Source: Bigelowiella natans CCMP2755 (taxonomy: Eukaryota; Cercozoa; Chlorarachniophyceae). From it: 64,000 bases of DNA. Location: contig ADNK01000283.1 of NCBI GenBank assembly GCA_000320545.1, positions 19,828-83,827 of the forward strand, written 5' to 3'. Made by a program: the position numbers and the translations under genes. Below are positions 13,893 to 32,091 of this stretch, one piece after another. Below the pieces are notes generated by a model that saw only the letters and a program-made list of their open reading frames with translations, was not told where the DNA came from and ran no database searches. Within the stretch, counting starts at the first letter, position 1. Each line of letters opens with the position of its first letter.

Positions 13893-14677
13893 ATAGTATA
13901 GCAGTAATAATATAGCAGTAATAGTAGAAATAGTAGAAATACGGAGATGAAATGAGCGAATATGTCCTTAGTTCATTCTCAACCCCTTCTTTCCTTCCCC
14001 CGTCTCAGATCGTGCAGTGGCAGGTAGTACTTTCAGTGGCACTGGCAATTGGGGCGACCATAATCAACACCCTGGGAATGTCCTACTACTGGGGGGTTGA
14101 GCTCAATAGCGTCGTGACAATATTCGTCCTTATCTCCATCGGTCTCTCCGTCGACTATAGCGCACACATCGGGCACACGTTCAAAGAGTCATACGGTAGT
14201 GGGTGTCTGTCGGTAGTTGCGGTATATAATTGATGCTGGGTGAAACGACGAGGAGGGCGCTGTTTACCTGTAATGGCGGTGCGATGAGCATAGAGTACTC
14301 GGAGATTGCCTTACGTTATTTTTGTTCAATAAGGAACGTCGATCGAACGCGCGGTGAAAGCATTGACTAACACGGGTGTTGCCTTTGGATGAAAACAATA
14401 GTATAGCACGCTCTTTTTAACACGACACGACACACACACACACACACGCACAAGCGCGCGCGCGCGCACGTACATGCATATGCACACATGAATTATATGT
14501 GTTTTTTTAATTTGACTTGGGATGTGTTGTGTGATTGTGGCGGTAGGACCTCCTGTGTTCAATGCAATATTTTCCACCTTCATCGCAATTTTGGTGCTAG
14601 CGAACTCAAAGACGTACATTTACAAGGTGGTGGGCAAGTGTTGTTGTTGTTGTTGTTGTTGTTGTTGTAGTTTTTGA

Positions 14678-14729
<52 letters not shown>

Positions 14730-15208
14730 AGATGATGGTGAAAATGATGATGAGGAGGGTATCCATGCTGAGAGGATTGCGGTCCTAGCATCTAGTTTGT
14801 TGGTTGTAACATTTGCTTCTCCGTTGATCGATCAATCGGTCGATTGACCCGACAGGTTTTTTTCCAATTCTTCTTATTAACGACTTTGTTCGGTGGATTC
14901 AACGGGCTTGTCGTCCTTCCGGTTGCCAACACCCACAATAACACAACAAAACCTGCTTTTTTTGTGCATTACCCTCCAAACACAGTTTATTGCATCGTCG
15001 CCGCTCATATCACTATCCTGAAATGTACCATCTTCTGCCCATCCTTCCTCCTCTTATTCGCGACCCATGGCCGTTCATTTGGAAATGATCCCTCCCCTCC
15101 TCCTCCTCCTCCTCCTCCTCCTCCTTCTAGGCTCTTTTAGCTACAATCGGTGGAGATAAGATAGAAGCCTCCTCCCCAACTGATGTGCTTGAAGCGGGAC
15201 GGTGCTGA
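6086..15208 (+). CDS. NPC1/Patched-like RND transporter with sterol-sensing domain (5' end unresolved)
   Basis: At least 24 short exons are recognisable. The first one seen (6086) reads FDWLGRMCAEKPW and a first membrane helix. It splices to 6423-6491 and 6641 (EELWVSQNTDAV..., then SYEPRFNAFYSKVE). The lumenal part continues at 7121-7278. The sterol-sensing half is in exons at about 8600, 9282-9387, 9590-9627, 9854-9913, 10127-10178 and 10371-10450, with FLLVGLG joined to GVDDAFILVTEFQ and GMSIFITSLTDFLAFAIG. The second half includes 11142-11261, 11570-11629, 11822-11868, 12187-12247, 13419-13516, 13766-13846, 14009-14195 (GLSVDYSAHIGHTF), 14331-14375, 14549-14629, 14856-14922 and 15131-15208. 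GxDD and GxSVDY are the paired acidic motifs of this proton-driven family, which moves sterols or other lipids. Junctions between 6740-7120, 7278-8600 and 12250-13419 are unresolved. Confidence 0.85.
8064..8120. repeat. (AT)n(AG)n microsatellite in transporter intron
   Basis: About 30 bases of alternating AT run directly into about 25 bases of AG. The location is intronic. Confidence 0.95.
8909..8946. repeat. (AT)n microsatellite in transporter intron
   Basis: A pure AT run of nearly 40 bases. A second one lies at 9158-9193 and another at 7494-7524. Confidence 0.95.
10963..11018. repeat. (CT)n(GT)n composite microsatellite in transporter intron
   Basis: A CT run passes directly into a GT run and then a short CG-rich tail. 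Confidence 0.95.
13729..13764. repeat. (CTA)n microsatellite ending at a splice acceptor
   Basis: The CTA run ends in actactcag, the acceptor of the exon at 13766 (transporter helix, FSLIRGELIQNILIAVAV). A reverse-complement type repeat, (GTA)n, lies at 13858-13893 just after that exon. Confidence 0.85.
14641..14720. repeat. (GTT)n and (GA)n microsatellites in transporter intron
   Basis: A GTT run at 14641-14668 is followed by a GA run at 14682-14720. Confidence 0.9.
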
Positions 15209-16635
15209 CAACCCACACATCGCACCAACATCGCTCGCATGCAATCGATCTACTACACCAACAAATAACGCAGTACAAACGTTCTGGGAGTATCCCTTTT
15301 ACTTCAATCTACACCGTCACCGACACTCGTAGTCGATTCTGTTGTCTCGTTATTGTTTCTCATTATTGTTGTACTTTGTTGTTGTTCGTCACTGCGCGAC
15401 AATAAAGGAAAAGTATTGGCGGGGCAAGTGCGCTCATGCTAGAGAAGAAGGAGAGCACGTAATTGACTAAGAAAATTGTAACTGTTCCCTCTGGCTCACA
15501 TGATATTGGTCTGAATGCACACTTTCTCTCAGTGTCGACGGACGGAATTCTCTCGCAGGAAAGAGTACCCAGTACGTTCGATACTATTTATCCACAACTT
15601 CTATCGTATAGATTTGTAACCTTCATGAGTTTGTTCTATAATGTTCTTTCTATACGCTATGATGTATTTAGGTTAAACAATGCGTTGTAATTCCGCGTAC
15701 GTGCATTGGGGGGGGATGAGGACTGCACTTCCAGAGGAAACATTCCCACTAGCTAGCTGGAAGTGGATGCACTGTAGCACACATAAATTCGCTTGTGTCA
15801 TCGGGACTTCTCGTGTGGCATTTGTTTAGTTGATTTGGGGAAACGGTGCAAGATGTCATCGATGTCCGTCCATGCAGCTGCAGCTCTGCTCTCTAGCTTG
15901 CCTCAAATTGCATGCTGCGTCAGACTTGTGATGCATGTGGGCACATTGTGTCGCACACAACTCATGTCAGAGCAAGTTTTTTGCGATTCACAAATGATGT
16001 GTGTTCCAATGAGCATTCGTGACAAGTCGTCCAAATGGGCGGTGGGCAAGTTGTGCATGCGATCGTTGCAACCATGACAAGGTGTGAGTGCATCGACACT
16101 TTTCCGCGCCTGGGAAACATCCCAGCGTGCACGCCAGCACGTGCCACGTTGACTTCACATTGGTAGTTACGTACTGGACGCTACTACTGTCATTGTCAGC
16201 TAGCCAGTGTGTCCGTATGCCCAAAGACCCAAGGCAGGGGATGTTGAAAATTGTCTCCTAGTTCCGCAACAGAACCACGAGGATGACGACCGCGTGCTCT
16301 AACGATGCTCGGATTTCCAATGCAATCGCCTGCGATTAGGATCCAAAATGACCTGCGTTTTACCAATTTTACGGTCTATTTTATTGTCGCGACTCTGAAA
16401 AGCAGTGAAGAGAGGAAAGAGGAGGAAGAACCGTTGATAGCGTTTGAATGAGAAGGAGTGGCACGGAGGTCGCCAAAGCCACACCGGACACCCCGCCTGT
16501 GCACCGCACCGTAGCTGGCCGTGTTATCCGAAGCGACCAATCAGTAGTTTGTGCAGTAAACGGTGATTTGGAAAGATATGCCTTGTGCTGCATCGCTACG
16601 ATCTAATACTAGCCTTTCCTCATCTATCTTCCAGC
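15209..16635. other. Intergenic spacer with 3'-end island (15.7-16.25 kb)
   Basis: Downstream of the transporter stop. No supported gene. From about 15715 the texture changes to CTAGCTAGC, TGCATG and CATG-rich sequence, for example 15750-15770 and 15870-15950. Open frames on both strands here lack protein-like composition. The stretch 16260-16635 is the presumed promoter of the O-fucosyltransferase gene. Confidence 0.5.
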
Positions 16636-18038
16636 ATGCTCTCGCCGACTCTGCTCCGCCTGTTCCGCCTCCTCATACTCGGTGTAGTCGTTGGCATCCA
16701 TGGGAAAAATATCGAAGGCGATGGTTCTGATCGCACGCTGCAAAAGACGAAGTATCTTCTCTACGACGTGAAGGTGCTGTCCCTACTGCGTATTTGATCT
16801 TTCTTCTCGGTCAGCAGAATAATACCATCGTTTGTCAGATCGGGGAAGGCTTCAACCTACAAAAAGAGATCTTCATTCGCGCGGCATGGCTAGCGGACGA
16901 GCTCAATAGAGAGAGCGTAAGTGTGTGTGCTGCGTTGTCTTTGCTGTAAGGAGTGTCTCTTCAACAGGATTAAACGACATACATGCATGCATAGACGACG
17001 AGGACAACAGGCATCCAATGGACTGTGGTCCTTCCTCCATGGTGCTTCTTGGCACACTGGAAGGTAAATCCTATCTCATACAAATCATCGCTCGTGCAAG
17101 TGGAGACGGCGACGTTCCGCATACACTTCATTTTCGCTCCTTCCGTACTTAAATATGTAAAGCTCATTAACACTTACTCTATATTTCTCCCTGTATCTAA
17201 AGATTCCCCCGCACCCCCCCTTTCCTTCCCGAAAATGGGCGCGTGTATACTAATAACAGTATTGCATATGTACGACGAATTGCTAGATTAGGGTAAGCAG
17301 CGATCTATTTAATGCTAACAGGTTTCAAAGGGGACGGTAAGGGACTGGGAAACGTTTTTTGATGTTCAATTTCTGCAAAGGTGGTCATTATCTACATTCA
17401 GCAATAACATTATTGGAAAACTCAGAATGATCATCTGTTGAAGCTGCTAACACACAACACACGCACATATAGCGTCTCTTTCTGGCTGGTGCTTCTGGCT
17501 TCTTTCACTTATTCCTGCAATTATACCCGTAGGGCAACGTTTCCTGTGATTGAGTACAAAGAGTATGCCGCAAGAATGGGTACCAAAGCAAGCGGTGCGA
17601 CACATTTCTTCTCCTAACTTACAAACTTTCCTTTTGTACGTCATCCCCCCCCTCGTCATCCAGTCCTTCGTCGTTTGAATTCGCCCATCATCATCTCTAA
17701 TCTTCTTTTGCACGATAATACTGCTGAGTGGGATCGATCCGTGTATAGCCATTAATAATAATAAGAATAACAATGATAATGATAACTAACATTGTTACGC
17801 ACAACCTCCACCATCACAGCAGCAGCAGCAGCAGAAGGAGGAGGAGGAGTAACTGTTCCAGCCGTGGACTTGATTCTTCATCTCGAGTCGTTTCGACCTA
17901 AGGAGTGGGTTCCGAGCTTCCAAGCCATCTCGTGCTCCGAGGTGCTGCTACCACGTCTAATGCGAAAGAAAGAAAGAAAGAAAAGAAGTTCCTCATTGTC
18001 GCTTCTTAATCTCTTTGTTTCGGCATTGTTGCACCCCC

Positions 18039-18076
<38 letters not shown>

Positions 18077-20881
18077 GTCGCAAATCTTCCAGAAATACTT
18101 TGAATTAGTGAATGAGCAGGATACGATGGCCAAAGGGGTCTACTCAGGTTATTGCAATGAAATCAGGTAATGATGCGGAGTGCCGCTGTTTTAATGTTAA
18201 AATGCTTCTTGGCGAGATTTGGTGGTTCTTCGTCAATGGTCGTCCGTACTCTGTGTTTGCGAGATGAATTGTTGTACACATGGATTCTTGCCCCTCCCCC
18301 TCCTCCTCTTCCTCAGAACGCCCAGGGTAGAGTGCCTTCAGACGTGGGGATTAGGTTTGATCTCCACACCCACTACCTCACATGAGTTATCATGTATTTG
18401 AAGTCATAGAAATTCCAACACGATAAAGCTGCTACTGCTGCTATTTCTCTGCTTGGTATATAATTGTGGTGACTACTGTGACTTATCCTCTCCCCCCCCC
18501 CCCTTCCTTGCCCCATTTCTCGCAGGAAGCACATTCTTGGCGAAGTTGATTGGCAGGGAGATTATTCAAAAGGAAGGTTGTTCCGTATTCACTAGCAGTA
18601 CAGAATTATCTCTCCTTCCTTACTACACCGCTGTTTATTGTTTTGTGAAGGAGGGGCCTCTTCTTCTCCTCCTCCTCCTCCCATTTCATCTGTATTCGTA
18701 AAGAATCTTGATCATACAACTGGGCCCTACGACTGGAGATATCATCAATATCGAAAGCTCCTATTTCCATCGCTCCGCATTCGAGAGGTAGGTGTGTTGG
18801 AGAGGGTGGTAATAATGACCACGGGGTTGTTGTCAATGGTGGCGGTGGTGGTGGCAAGGAAAGCGGGGAGATGGCTATATTCAGACAAAAAGGGAGAGGG
18901 GGGGAGGGAGGGAAGGAGGGAGAGAGGTAGAGAAATTCGTTCTTGTGGATCTTCTCTGATTTCCACAGTATCGTACGTGGTTCCTCGTCAGCAATCGCGT
19001 TTGTTGTACTACTACGTGTACTTGTTGCATTCCTAAGGTGGGAGAGGCATTTGTGTCTCGGAAGCTCCAAAGGCCGTATCTTGCGGCGCATGTGAGACGG
19101 TAGTCAGAAAGCATGCGAACGCGCAAATCTATTTTCGACCACACTCGAAAACACCAAACACACACACATACACACACACACACACGCAAGCGCACGGGGG
19201 CAGGCTCACAGATACATTGTACTTTCGGAATAGTATGCATTCATTATGGTCGCCTCGTTTTGATAATGTTAGTACCGATTTCGCAACGTACGCTCACGTG
19301 GACACGACTCCTAACATTTCGGTCGTCGCGACGGCGCTAGAGGCAGGGCGACGGGAGAACAACTTGAGGTGAGAGGCCAGAGATCATTATCATGAATAGT
19401 AGGGATGGGACCGAACGAATGCACCAAACACGCGTAATAATCTATTTCCTTCGTCTATTTAGATCAATCTTTGTTGCTACGGACGCAACGAAGGAAGAAA
19501 AGGCGCTTTTGCGGTAGTTGTACTTCTGAAATATTCGTATCATAGCACATATATGTATATAAGAGCGGATATGAATTAAAAGAGGCCTTGGCAAAACGGG
19601 TAGGTCTCATCTCGATTCTGTGGTGTTTTTTGACGATGACGATGGGAGAGGGGCGGGATTGAACCATCCAGGTACTTCTAATACTACTACTACGACTACG
19701 ACTACTACTGCACTTAACATCAACTTCTGGATATGAATGCTTGTGCTACTTACTTACTTACTCATCGGGTAGTAGTACTCGATCATCTTTGGAGAATAGA
19801 AGCTACTGCTACTACTGCTGCTACTACCTATTAATGGGTATTAATGATGACGATGACGATGATGATGATGATAATGATGATGGAAGGTGAATTCGCCATG
19901 GTGGAGCAGTATCTGAACATAATTTCGGACTTCTTCGTCGGAACAAAGTTTTCTCGGTTGGTGCTATTGTTTACGATTCCCTCCCTAACTCCTCCTTTCA
20001 CTCTCATCCCCTCTCTTCATCCATTTCTCTGCCCGCTCTCATACACGCCACACACATGTGCGCCTACATACCTATATAAATGCGAGCTCAAAGGGCGACT
20101 TTTGTGAAACATTGTTTGAACAGCTTTACACTCAATATCCAAGAGGACCGTGATCTCATGGGTCGGTCACGTACATAATGACGTAAAGGACAGGGATGGG
20201 AAGAGAAGGAATACAAGATAGCATCGATGATTGCCTAATAGGGGATTCTTATTAAGGACATGTATGATTTCCATCGATGATTGCCTAATAGGGGATTCTT
20301 ATCAAGGACATGTATGATTTGCATTAAAAGTGGAAAACCACTCACGCACACACCGCACGTTGATTTACACACTTGTGGTGTTGTCATCCAGGTGTTCGCA
20401 AAGATCTTACGTGGAATATATTTTGCAAGGTTGGTGTTTCAAAGTCTTAGTTTCCTTGCCCGTCAACGAAAATTGACGTGTCATGATCTTGGCTCTCATG
20501 CTTGGCGTTTAAGGCAATTAATTTACCTTTGCATCTTAGGAGGATGGCAACAAATTTTGTAAAAGCAGTAACTGGTAAGACATTATTGTGTCTGAGTAAA
20601 AAGTATTTCTAGTGCTCAGGAATACAAAATAAACTTATGTATATGCGTACGGGATTTAAATATTGCACCTATGAATGTGTGTGTGTGCCACAACGCACAA
20701 CATTGATAATGAGTATGAAGATAATCATTTATCTCGTATGTATTTAAGGTTCGGAAAAGATTTTCCTCCATGTCCAATTCGACAGGAGTTGTATAGCAGA
20801 GATAGTGCGATTGGGTACATGATAAAGGGGTGCGACAATCACGGTATGGACAATGGAATTAGCGGACACGATGAATTGTAG
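16636..20881 (+). CDS. GDP-fucose protein O-fucosyltransferase, POFUT2-like
   Basis: The start at 16636 gives a signal-anchor (LRLFRLLILGVVVG). Family landmarks follow in order across about 17 exons: KTKYLLYDVK, IGEGFNLQKEIFIR, WTVVLPPWCFLAHWK, ETFFDVQFLQ, FPVIEYKEYAARMG, VDLILHLESFRPKEW, YHQYRKLLFPSLRIRE, then LQRPYLAAHVRRTDF (donor-binding Arg/Asp motif, exons 19037-19098 and about 19275), SIFVATDAT, LDSVVFFDDDDG, VEQYLNIISDFFVGTKFSR and NIQEDRDLMGR. Known members add fucose to thrombospondin-type repeats in the ER. Splice phases agree at most junctions, for example 19098 to the RTDF exon and 19669 to 19888. The last exon is uncertain: the one chosen starts near 20749 and stops at 20881, and it is not clearly family-like. 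Confidence 0.85.
20223..20322. repeat. 50-bp direct tandem duplication
   Basis: Two copies of a 50-base unit that starts ATCGATGATTGCCTAATAGG lie back to back and differ at only a few bases. They sit in the last intron of the O-fucosyltransferase gene. Confidence 0.9.
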
Positions 20882-20929
20882 CATATTGTAAAATCCCCGC
20901 ATCACTTCATACAGCATCTTCTTCCCAGC

Positions 20930-22000
20930 GTAGCTGATGCGCGTGATCGTCTTATGGATACATGTGTGAATTGTGCAGAATTCGACTCACATTGTTATGT
21001 GATGCAGTAGATATGTGTGTGTAATATATGCATGTACACACACATGTGTGCAAACAAAAATGAGATGGATGTGTTGAAGTGGTTATAAAACTTTTCAATT
21101 ATCATCGCTAATGTAGCTGCATGTGCAATGCTGCGGCTACAACGCCTCATTGTGTTGCACCTGTTGGTTTCCGTTGTCGTGTGTTTCATGCATGCAAAAG
21201 CATTCATGTCATGCTAGCATGTCGCATGTCTAGATGTGGATGCATGTGTGTGAGCATTAGTGTGCATCATGTGTACTGTGCCCATGGTCTAATCTAGCAA
21301 TGTGTCTGATCCATCCCAGCATCGTGTCCTCGTCATGTTGAGCTTTTCGCAGAGCACTAGCTCTCATTCGTCGCCATCCGCCATGCTAGCATGTGATTTG
21401 GATCACAGCACTCTGGCACTGCATGCTAGCATGCTAGCATGCCATGTCGTGCAAGTGAACATGTTCCGCAACATTGCATCTGACTGATGTCTGTCCTCAC
21501 ATGCGTGCTTTCGCACGATGCCGTTGCATTTCAATGTGCAGCATGTGATCATCATCATCGCAAGCAGTCTGGCAGCAGTGGCTGTGAGATCCAGAGATGT
21601 TCAGCCCTTCTGACATCTAGACATTGCCAGGTGACCAAGCTAGCAAGTCGCCATTGCTGATCTACACTTGAGATTTTGCATCGCATCATGTTGCGTCGTG
21701 CGTGCGTCTAGACGCATTTGCTGCTCACCGTGTGCACGCAGACATGCTGTCATGGAATGAAAGCAGTGCGATGTCTCTGGACCTGCACCTGCTGGACGCA
21801 GTCCAACATGATCAACGTAGTTGCATCCTGCAGCCTGACTGATGTCACCATTGCTCAGCTTGTGGCTTCAAAGCTTTGTGTGTCTGTGCAACTAGCGTCT
21901 GTGCTGAATGAACGAACGAACAAGTGAAGCAACAAACTCCACCAACGCAACGTGAAACGTGCAGTCATCGTTTTTGCCTGGGAACCCTGAGATGAACAAC
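20930..22000. repeat. CTAG/GCATGC-rich 3'-end island
   Basis: This is the densest island in the window. ATGCTAGCATGC-type palindromes occur at 21383-21394 and 21421-21442, with many CATG, TGCA and CTAG words between. There are no microsatellites except a short CAT run. Open frames here are Cys/His/Met-rich translations of these words and are not taken as genes. The island lies just downstream of the O-fucosyltransferase stop. Confidence 0.7.
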
Positions 22001-22449
22001 AATTAGGCATCGAAGTTGACAAAGCTCACAATGCTGTCAAGACAACATTCCATCCAAGATGCAAGCTTCTCTTCCTCATCATTCTCACAACCGCAAACGG
22101 CATTGGGTGGATGTGTGCCAACCCTGCAAAACACCATGCACATCTTTCCGTTCTTTCTCAGAGCCGAAGAAGAGAGATGGCGTTTGATTGGTGCGACAAC
22201 TAGGAAAAAATAAATCAACTCGCAAACAAACTTGATGATTTGAAGTGTTCAGCAACAATTCGACAACAACTCTGGCGACGTGGAGCCAATCAGAACGTCT
22301 TTGGCATGCTTGGATGTCATCGTTGTCGCAGGGGTAAAAATCCCCTGTGTTTTGAGGATGATGGAGAACTCGTGGAACGAACAAGAAGACAGACGAGAGG
22401 CTGGCTTCTTGGGTTCCCTCTCTCAGCCCCACTGTCACGATCGATCTCG
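22001..22449. other. 5' region of the TTC39-like gene
   Basis: Texture returns to ordinary unique sequence with overlapping open frames on both strands, none of which looks conserved. This is probably promoter and 5' untranslated sequence. Confidence 0.35.
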
Positions 22450-28225
<5,776 letters not shown>

Positions 28226-28329
28226 TCCTCCGGCAAGTGAGTGCAATGCATGCCCCATGCCTATTCGTTGTCAACTCGCTGTGCGCATTGCATTGACGTC
28301 TATTTTTATATTTGATGAGCAGTTTGAGA

Positions 28330-29060
28330 TGATGTGCCATTCTAGCATTACTAAATTTTGCAATTCTAGCAAGCTAGCTAGAGTTGTCTGTGATGTGTCG
28401 AGGTGTATGTGTATAGGAACATACCTAGCTAGCTAGTCAAGCTCATGCAGCTCAGCCTCGTCCAGAACGGGTCAGCAATTTGACCTGTGCGATGCAGTTA
28501 TGAGTTGATGATGAATCTACTCTACTAGTATAGTTCTAGCTCTTAGTATATTAGAGATCGAATAAGTGTAAGGCGGTCTAGTCTAGCGGGTAATGCGTAT
28601 TGCGTTTTAGCAATGCCACGCAGATGCATTATGTATGTAGCATGTAGGCTTAGCTAGTAGTTAGCCTGCTAGGTAGCTAGCTAGGCTAATTAGCTATGCC
28701 TATCTAGCACAAGTGTTGGCACAAGCTGTGGCAAGTTTGTCCAATAATTAACAAAGTGTAGAAAGTCTGAAAATTATGCGTACACGGATACATCTAGACA
28801 TGCTGGCATGCTACTAGCATGTTCGATGTTTTACTAGCTAGCTAGTCCTGTACTTTGCCTTGCTAGCTTGCCTAGCATTAGCGTCTACACTAAAGCTGGT
28901 CATTATTTCACAGTAGCATACTGCCGCAGCACCGCCGTGTATCGTAGCTACGCTGCCAGCTGTGCGTGTGTAGGCCTTATAGTAAGCAGCAGCACTACCA
29001 TCTCTCAGGGTGCGGCCGGAGTGTCTAGATGTAGCGTGGCTGGAGCGCATTACAGCATCT
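28330..29060. repeat. CTAG-rich 3'-end island between convergent genes
   Basis: CTAGCTAG words occur at about 28371, 28425, 28650-28690 and 28836, mixed with GCATGC and TAGCTA motifs. It lies exactly between the 3' ends of the TTC39-like and CDCA7-like genes. Nothing gene-like is seen. From 29061 to 29465 the sequence is T-rich, probably 3' untranslated sequence of the minus-strand gene. Confidence 0.7.
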
Positions 29061-29465
29061 TCGTACAGTGGACGTAAACATAATAAGATTTCTATGGAGC
29101 ATGCTGAACTCTTGTCGTTATTCGTTCTGTATCTTCATCAGCGTTAATTTCTTTCCTAATAAACATTCCGACTTTTTGTTCTTTCTGCACATTTTTTTTC
29201 ACTATTTTCAATGGTATTACACTGACAATGATAATTGTTGCTATCATATTCCTTTAATTTATTTCCCCCCTGGTTTTTGGTAGTAGGTTATTAGTTGTTT
29301 TCCAATTTAGTTTCTTAAACCCAGAGTTAATCTCATCTTCTGTGGCATGACCTCCTCCTCGTTCTCCTAACACCTTATTATTTGATTGGTTGGCTTGGGG
29401 TTGAGCAACCTTCGATGCAAGAACCTAATCTTGTACGAAGGAGATTCCTTGACCTGTTCTCAGCT

Positions 29466-31118
29466 TTACGTTGCTTTGAGATCATCAATTTTGGAAAGTT
29501 CCGACAATCTGCGCAATTTTTCCTGGATAGATTCGATGGTAGATCTCGCAGGGAAGTGGGGAGTTGTGGTAGTCTTCGTTATGGATGATTTAAAAGGGGT
29601 GAGCGAGATATGAGCGATACGATGATTCATCGCACCCCCGCCCTCAGACCGTGCACATGTTTTTGGTAACGGTGCAGGTGATCCCAAGGTGAGGGATGGA
29701 ATCATCATGATTTTGTGTTGTAAACTACTATTATTTGGAGCACTCTGCGGGGTCTTCAGAGCTAGAGCAGCAGTACGGGCAAGAAAGCTCTCGGATAGCA
29801 CCGACTCGCTCCTCTTCCGTTTGATAGAAGGACTTCTGGAAGAGAGCAGTCGTGGGGTTGTCTTGTAGTCAGGAGAACTCCGAGGAGTCGACTTTGGGGT
29901 GAACTTAGTACTGCAGCTGCTCCATCTTCTTTGCTTGCGAGATCCTAGGTTTGGAGAGTTTCCCAGCGAGAGCGGGCTCATGGTGGGGGTACTCCCCCCT
30001 AGTCTATTCTTTTTGCGGCGACATGCTGCGCAGGTGCAAATGCCTCTGCACGCCGGGCACAACCAATTATCCCTTTGCTTCTTCCCTTTGGTTCGTGGAG
30101 GTTGTTCACCCAGAAATTTGAACAAGCAACGGTCGCAATACTTCTTTCGACAGATTGGCTGAAAAAATGGGGGGGGATGTTAGCTTTGGCCCAGGGTAGA
30201 GGTATAGGATGGAGTTGACAAATACCCGTTTCTTTCCTTGTTGCATCGCGAGCATATTTCGGCACCTAATCGATGTCCGGACGGTTTAGATAGGTGTTAG
30301 TAACAACCAAAGAGTATCAATAAGTATCGATAACTCTAGTTCTGAATCTGAATTTTTGCCGTGCGTGACGCAGATCAAGAATGTATCAATTTTTGATGTT
30401 GATGCTAGATAGCAATTTGATTTTTGGGTGCATTTTGTGAGTTGTGAGGTAGCTGACACGGACCAGTTTAGTTCTTCCTGTGACCGTCGGCTTTTGCACT
30501 GGTGGCAGCTCGATCCAAGGTTTGGGGAATTCGTAATTGACTAATTAATACGTATCTTCCGTTAGTTACTCAAATCAAGATTGCATTTGATTGGTATATT
30601 CTTGTACCAGACTGTCAAGTGATTTCTCCGAATGTGTGTCCGTTTTGAGAGACGCTAAACTCACATTGTTCTCCATGGCACGCAAGCGCTTCAATGGAGG
30701 CGAAAATTCCTGGATTTACGTTACGAGTTTATATCCGAGATTGATTCAAAATTTCTCGAGAAGAGATGGGAAAATATCAATTCGTTACCAGGTTTGCAAG
30801 TGTAGAAGCAGCGTCTGTGGCGCTATCGTCGTCCCCACTTGTCCCTGAAACGTCCACTGAGGAGCATGTTAGTTTCTTGGTCACATCGAGTGAACTAGCT
30901 GCATGTAGCAAGATATCCTTCCTCGGCTTCTGTTTCCTCATCCGCCTTTCCTCATCATGTTTCTCATGTTTAAGGGAGTCGTCATTATTTTCAAAACCGT
31001 CCCCCAGCGTTATGGACAGGAGCAGGGCAGCATCCTCCGCTGAGGAGGTATGTTGAATACGTTGATTCACCACCACCATTTTTGGTCGATTATAGTTGGA
31101 AGTTGGAAGGAGCCACAA
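29466..31118 (-). CDS. CDCA7-type 4CXXC zinc-finger protein
   Basis: Five minus-strand exons: 31118-30789, 30709-30608, 30540-30485, 30265-30226, 30158-29466. Every junction keeps phase, giving about 406 residues from the first Met (a second Met at 31082 or an upstream exon is possible). The zinc-binding module reads CHQCKSRR, then CRNMLAMQQGKKR, then ICRKKYCDRCL, a linker of about 25 residues, CPACRGICTCAACRRKK. That is the cysteine spacing of the CDCA7/R1 family. In animals and plants these proteins help the HELLS/DDM1 remodeller keep DNA methylation. The first half is acidic and Ser-rich; the tail is Ser/Pro/Arg-rich and ends in a helix (IQEKLRRLSELSKID). Minus-strand open sequence at about 31250-31310 and 31560-31740 might hold further 5' exons. 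Confidence 0.85.
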
Positions 31119-32091
31119 ATCGAGATCAAAAGGCGACTATTTTACTCCAGTTGGTGCTTTTATGTTGTCGTTTATTATCTATCTCATGGGTTTTACATTC
31201 TCAAAAGCTTAAAAACGTGAGCATGCCACTAAAGGGGCCTATTTCTTTGGTCTTAAGCTTTAACCTTGGAGACGTCCAAGTTGACTTCTTTTTTGCAAAG
31301 GAATACTCCATACGGCTTGCCGTACAACATAAATGCCCACAGATCTATCCTCGTTCAGTTCCTCCGAAAAGCGAAAAGCCACCCGCGCTAGAATTTTCGC
31401 GGGAATTTCTTACGCATAGCGGATAGAAAAACCGATGCCTTCTTCCTTTTGCATCTAGGGTTTGAAAGACGTTTTTGTGTTTTCTCTTTGTAGTAAATAT
31501 CAAATTTCTCTTGCCTTACCTGCTTTTTCTCGCGATATCACCTGGGTTTTAAAGCTTTGTCTGAAACTGCACAAGAAAGAGGGGTACATCCATCAGCAAA
31601 AGTTGCACAGTTTTCGATGGGAAAACTGTCACCCGAGAAGGAATTCACCGCTAAATCCACTTTAATTAAGTCAAGCAATTTATACCGGGATTCACAGGAA
31701 TGCCGGGATAATATTCTAAGACGAAAAAGGCCCTTCATTTAGGAGTTCTTACGTGAAAAGTGGCATTAAGTATGAGGTGGTGTCGTCCCTACGTCTTGAC
31801 TCTCGTGCCGCACCATTTCTCTTGTTTGTACGGCTGTAACCTTGTACGCACACACACTCTACCGGAACATTCCTCAATTGCCTTTTCTGGGACCCTCTCT
31901 CTCTCTCAAGGTTTGCACAGCACAGCGTCCTGTGCGTAAGCTAGTGCGCTTACAGGGGATAGAAATTAGATGGAGTTTGTGACTGAGAGAACTTTTGAAC
32001 ATCCCGTCACACGTCAAGTCAGCGCGTGTGCCCCTTGTACTAATCTTTGATGTATCTATATCATGCAATGTGTGTGGTGGCAGATCTCTCT
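31119..32091. other. Divergent promoter region, CDCA7-like and alpha/beta-barrel genes
   Basis: No island words. It may include 5' exons of the minus-strand gene (for example 31740-31560, which has a good donor near 31553). A short CT run is at 31896-31909. Confidence 0.35.

Noticed and set aside
21302-21927. Cys-rich small proteins in the 20.9-22.0 kb island
   Set aside because: Frames are translations of CATG, TGCA and CTAG words; no start context, splice signals or protein-like composition.
30226-30275. CDCA7 exon read as GAEICSRCNKERNG
   Set aside because: Attractive because of its CxxC, but the frame does not fit the next exon. The in-phase reading CRNMLAMQQGKKR also gives the correct family cysteine spacing.
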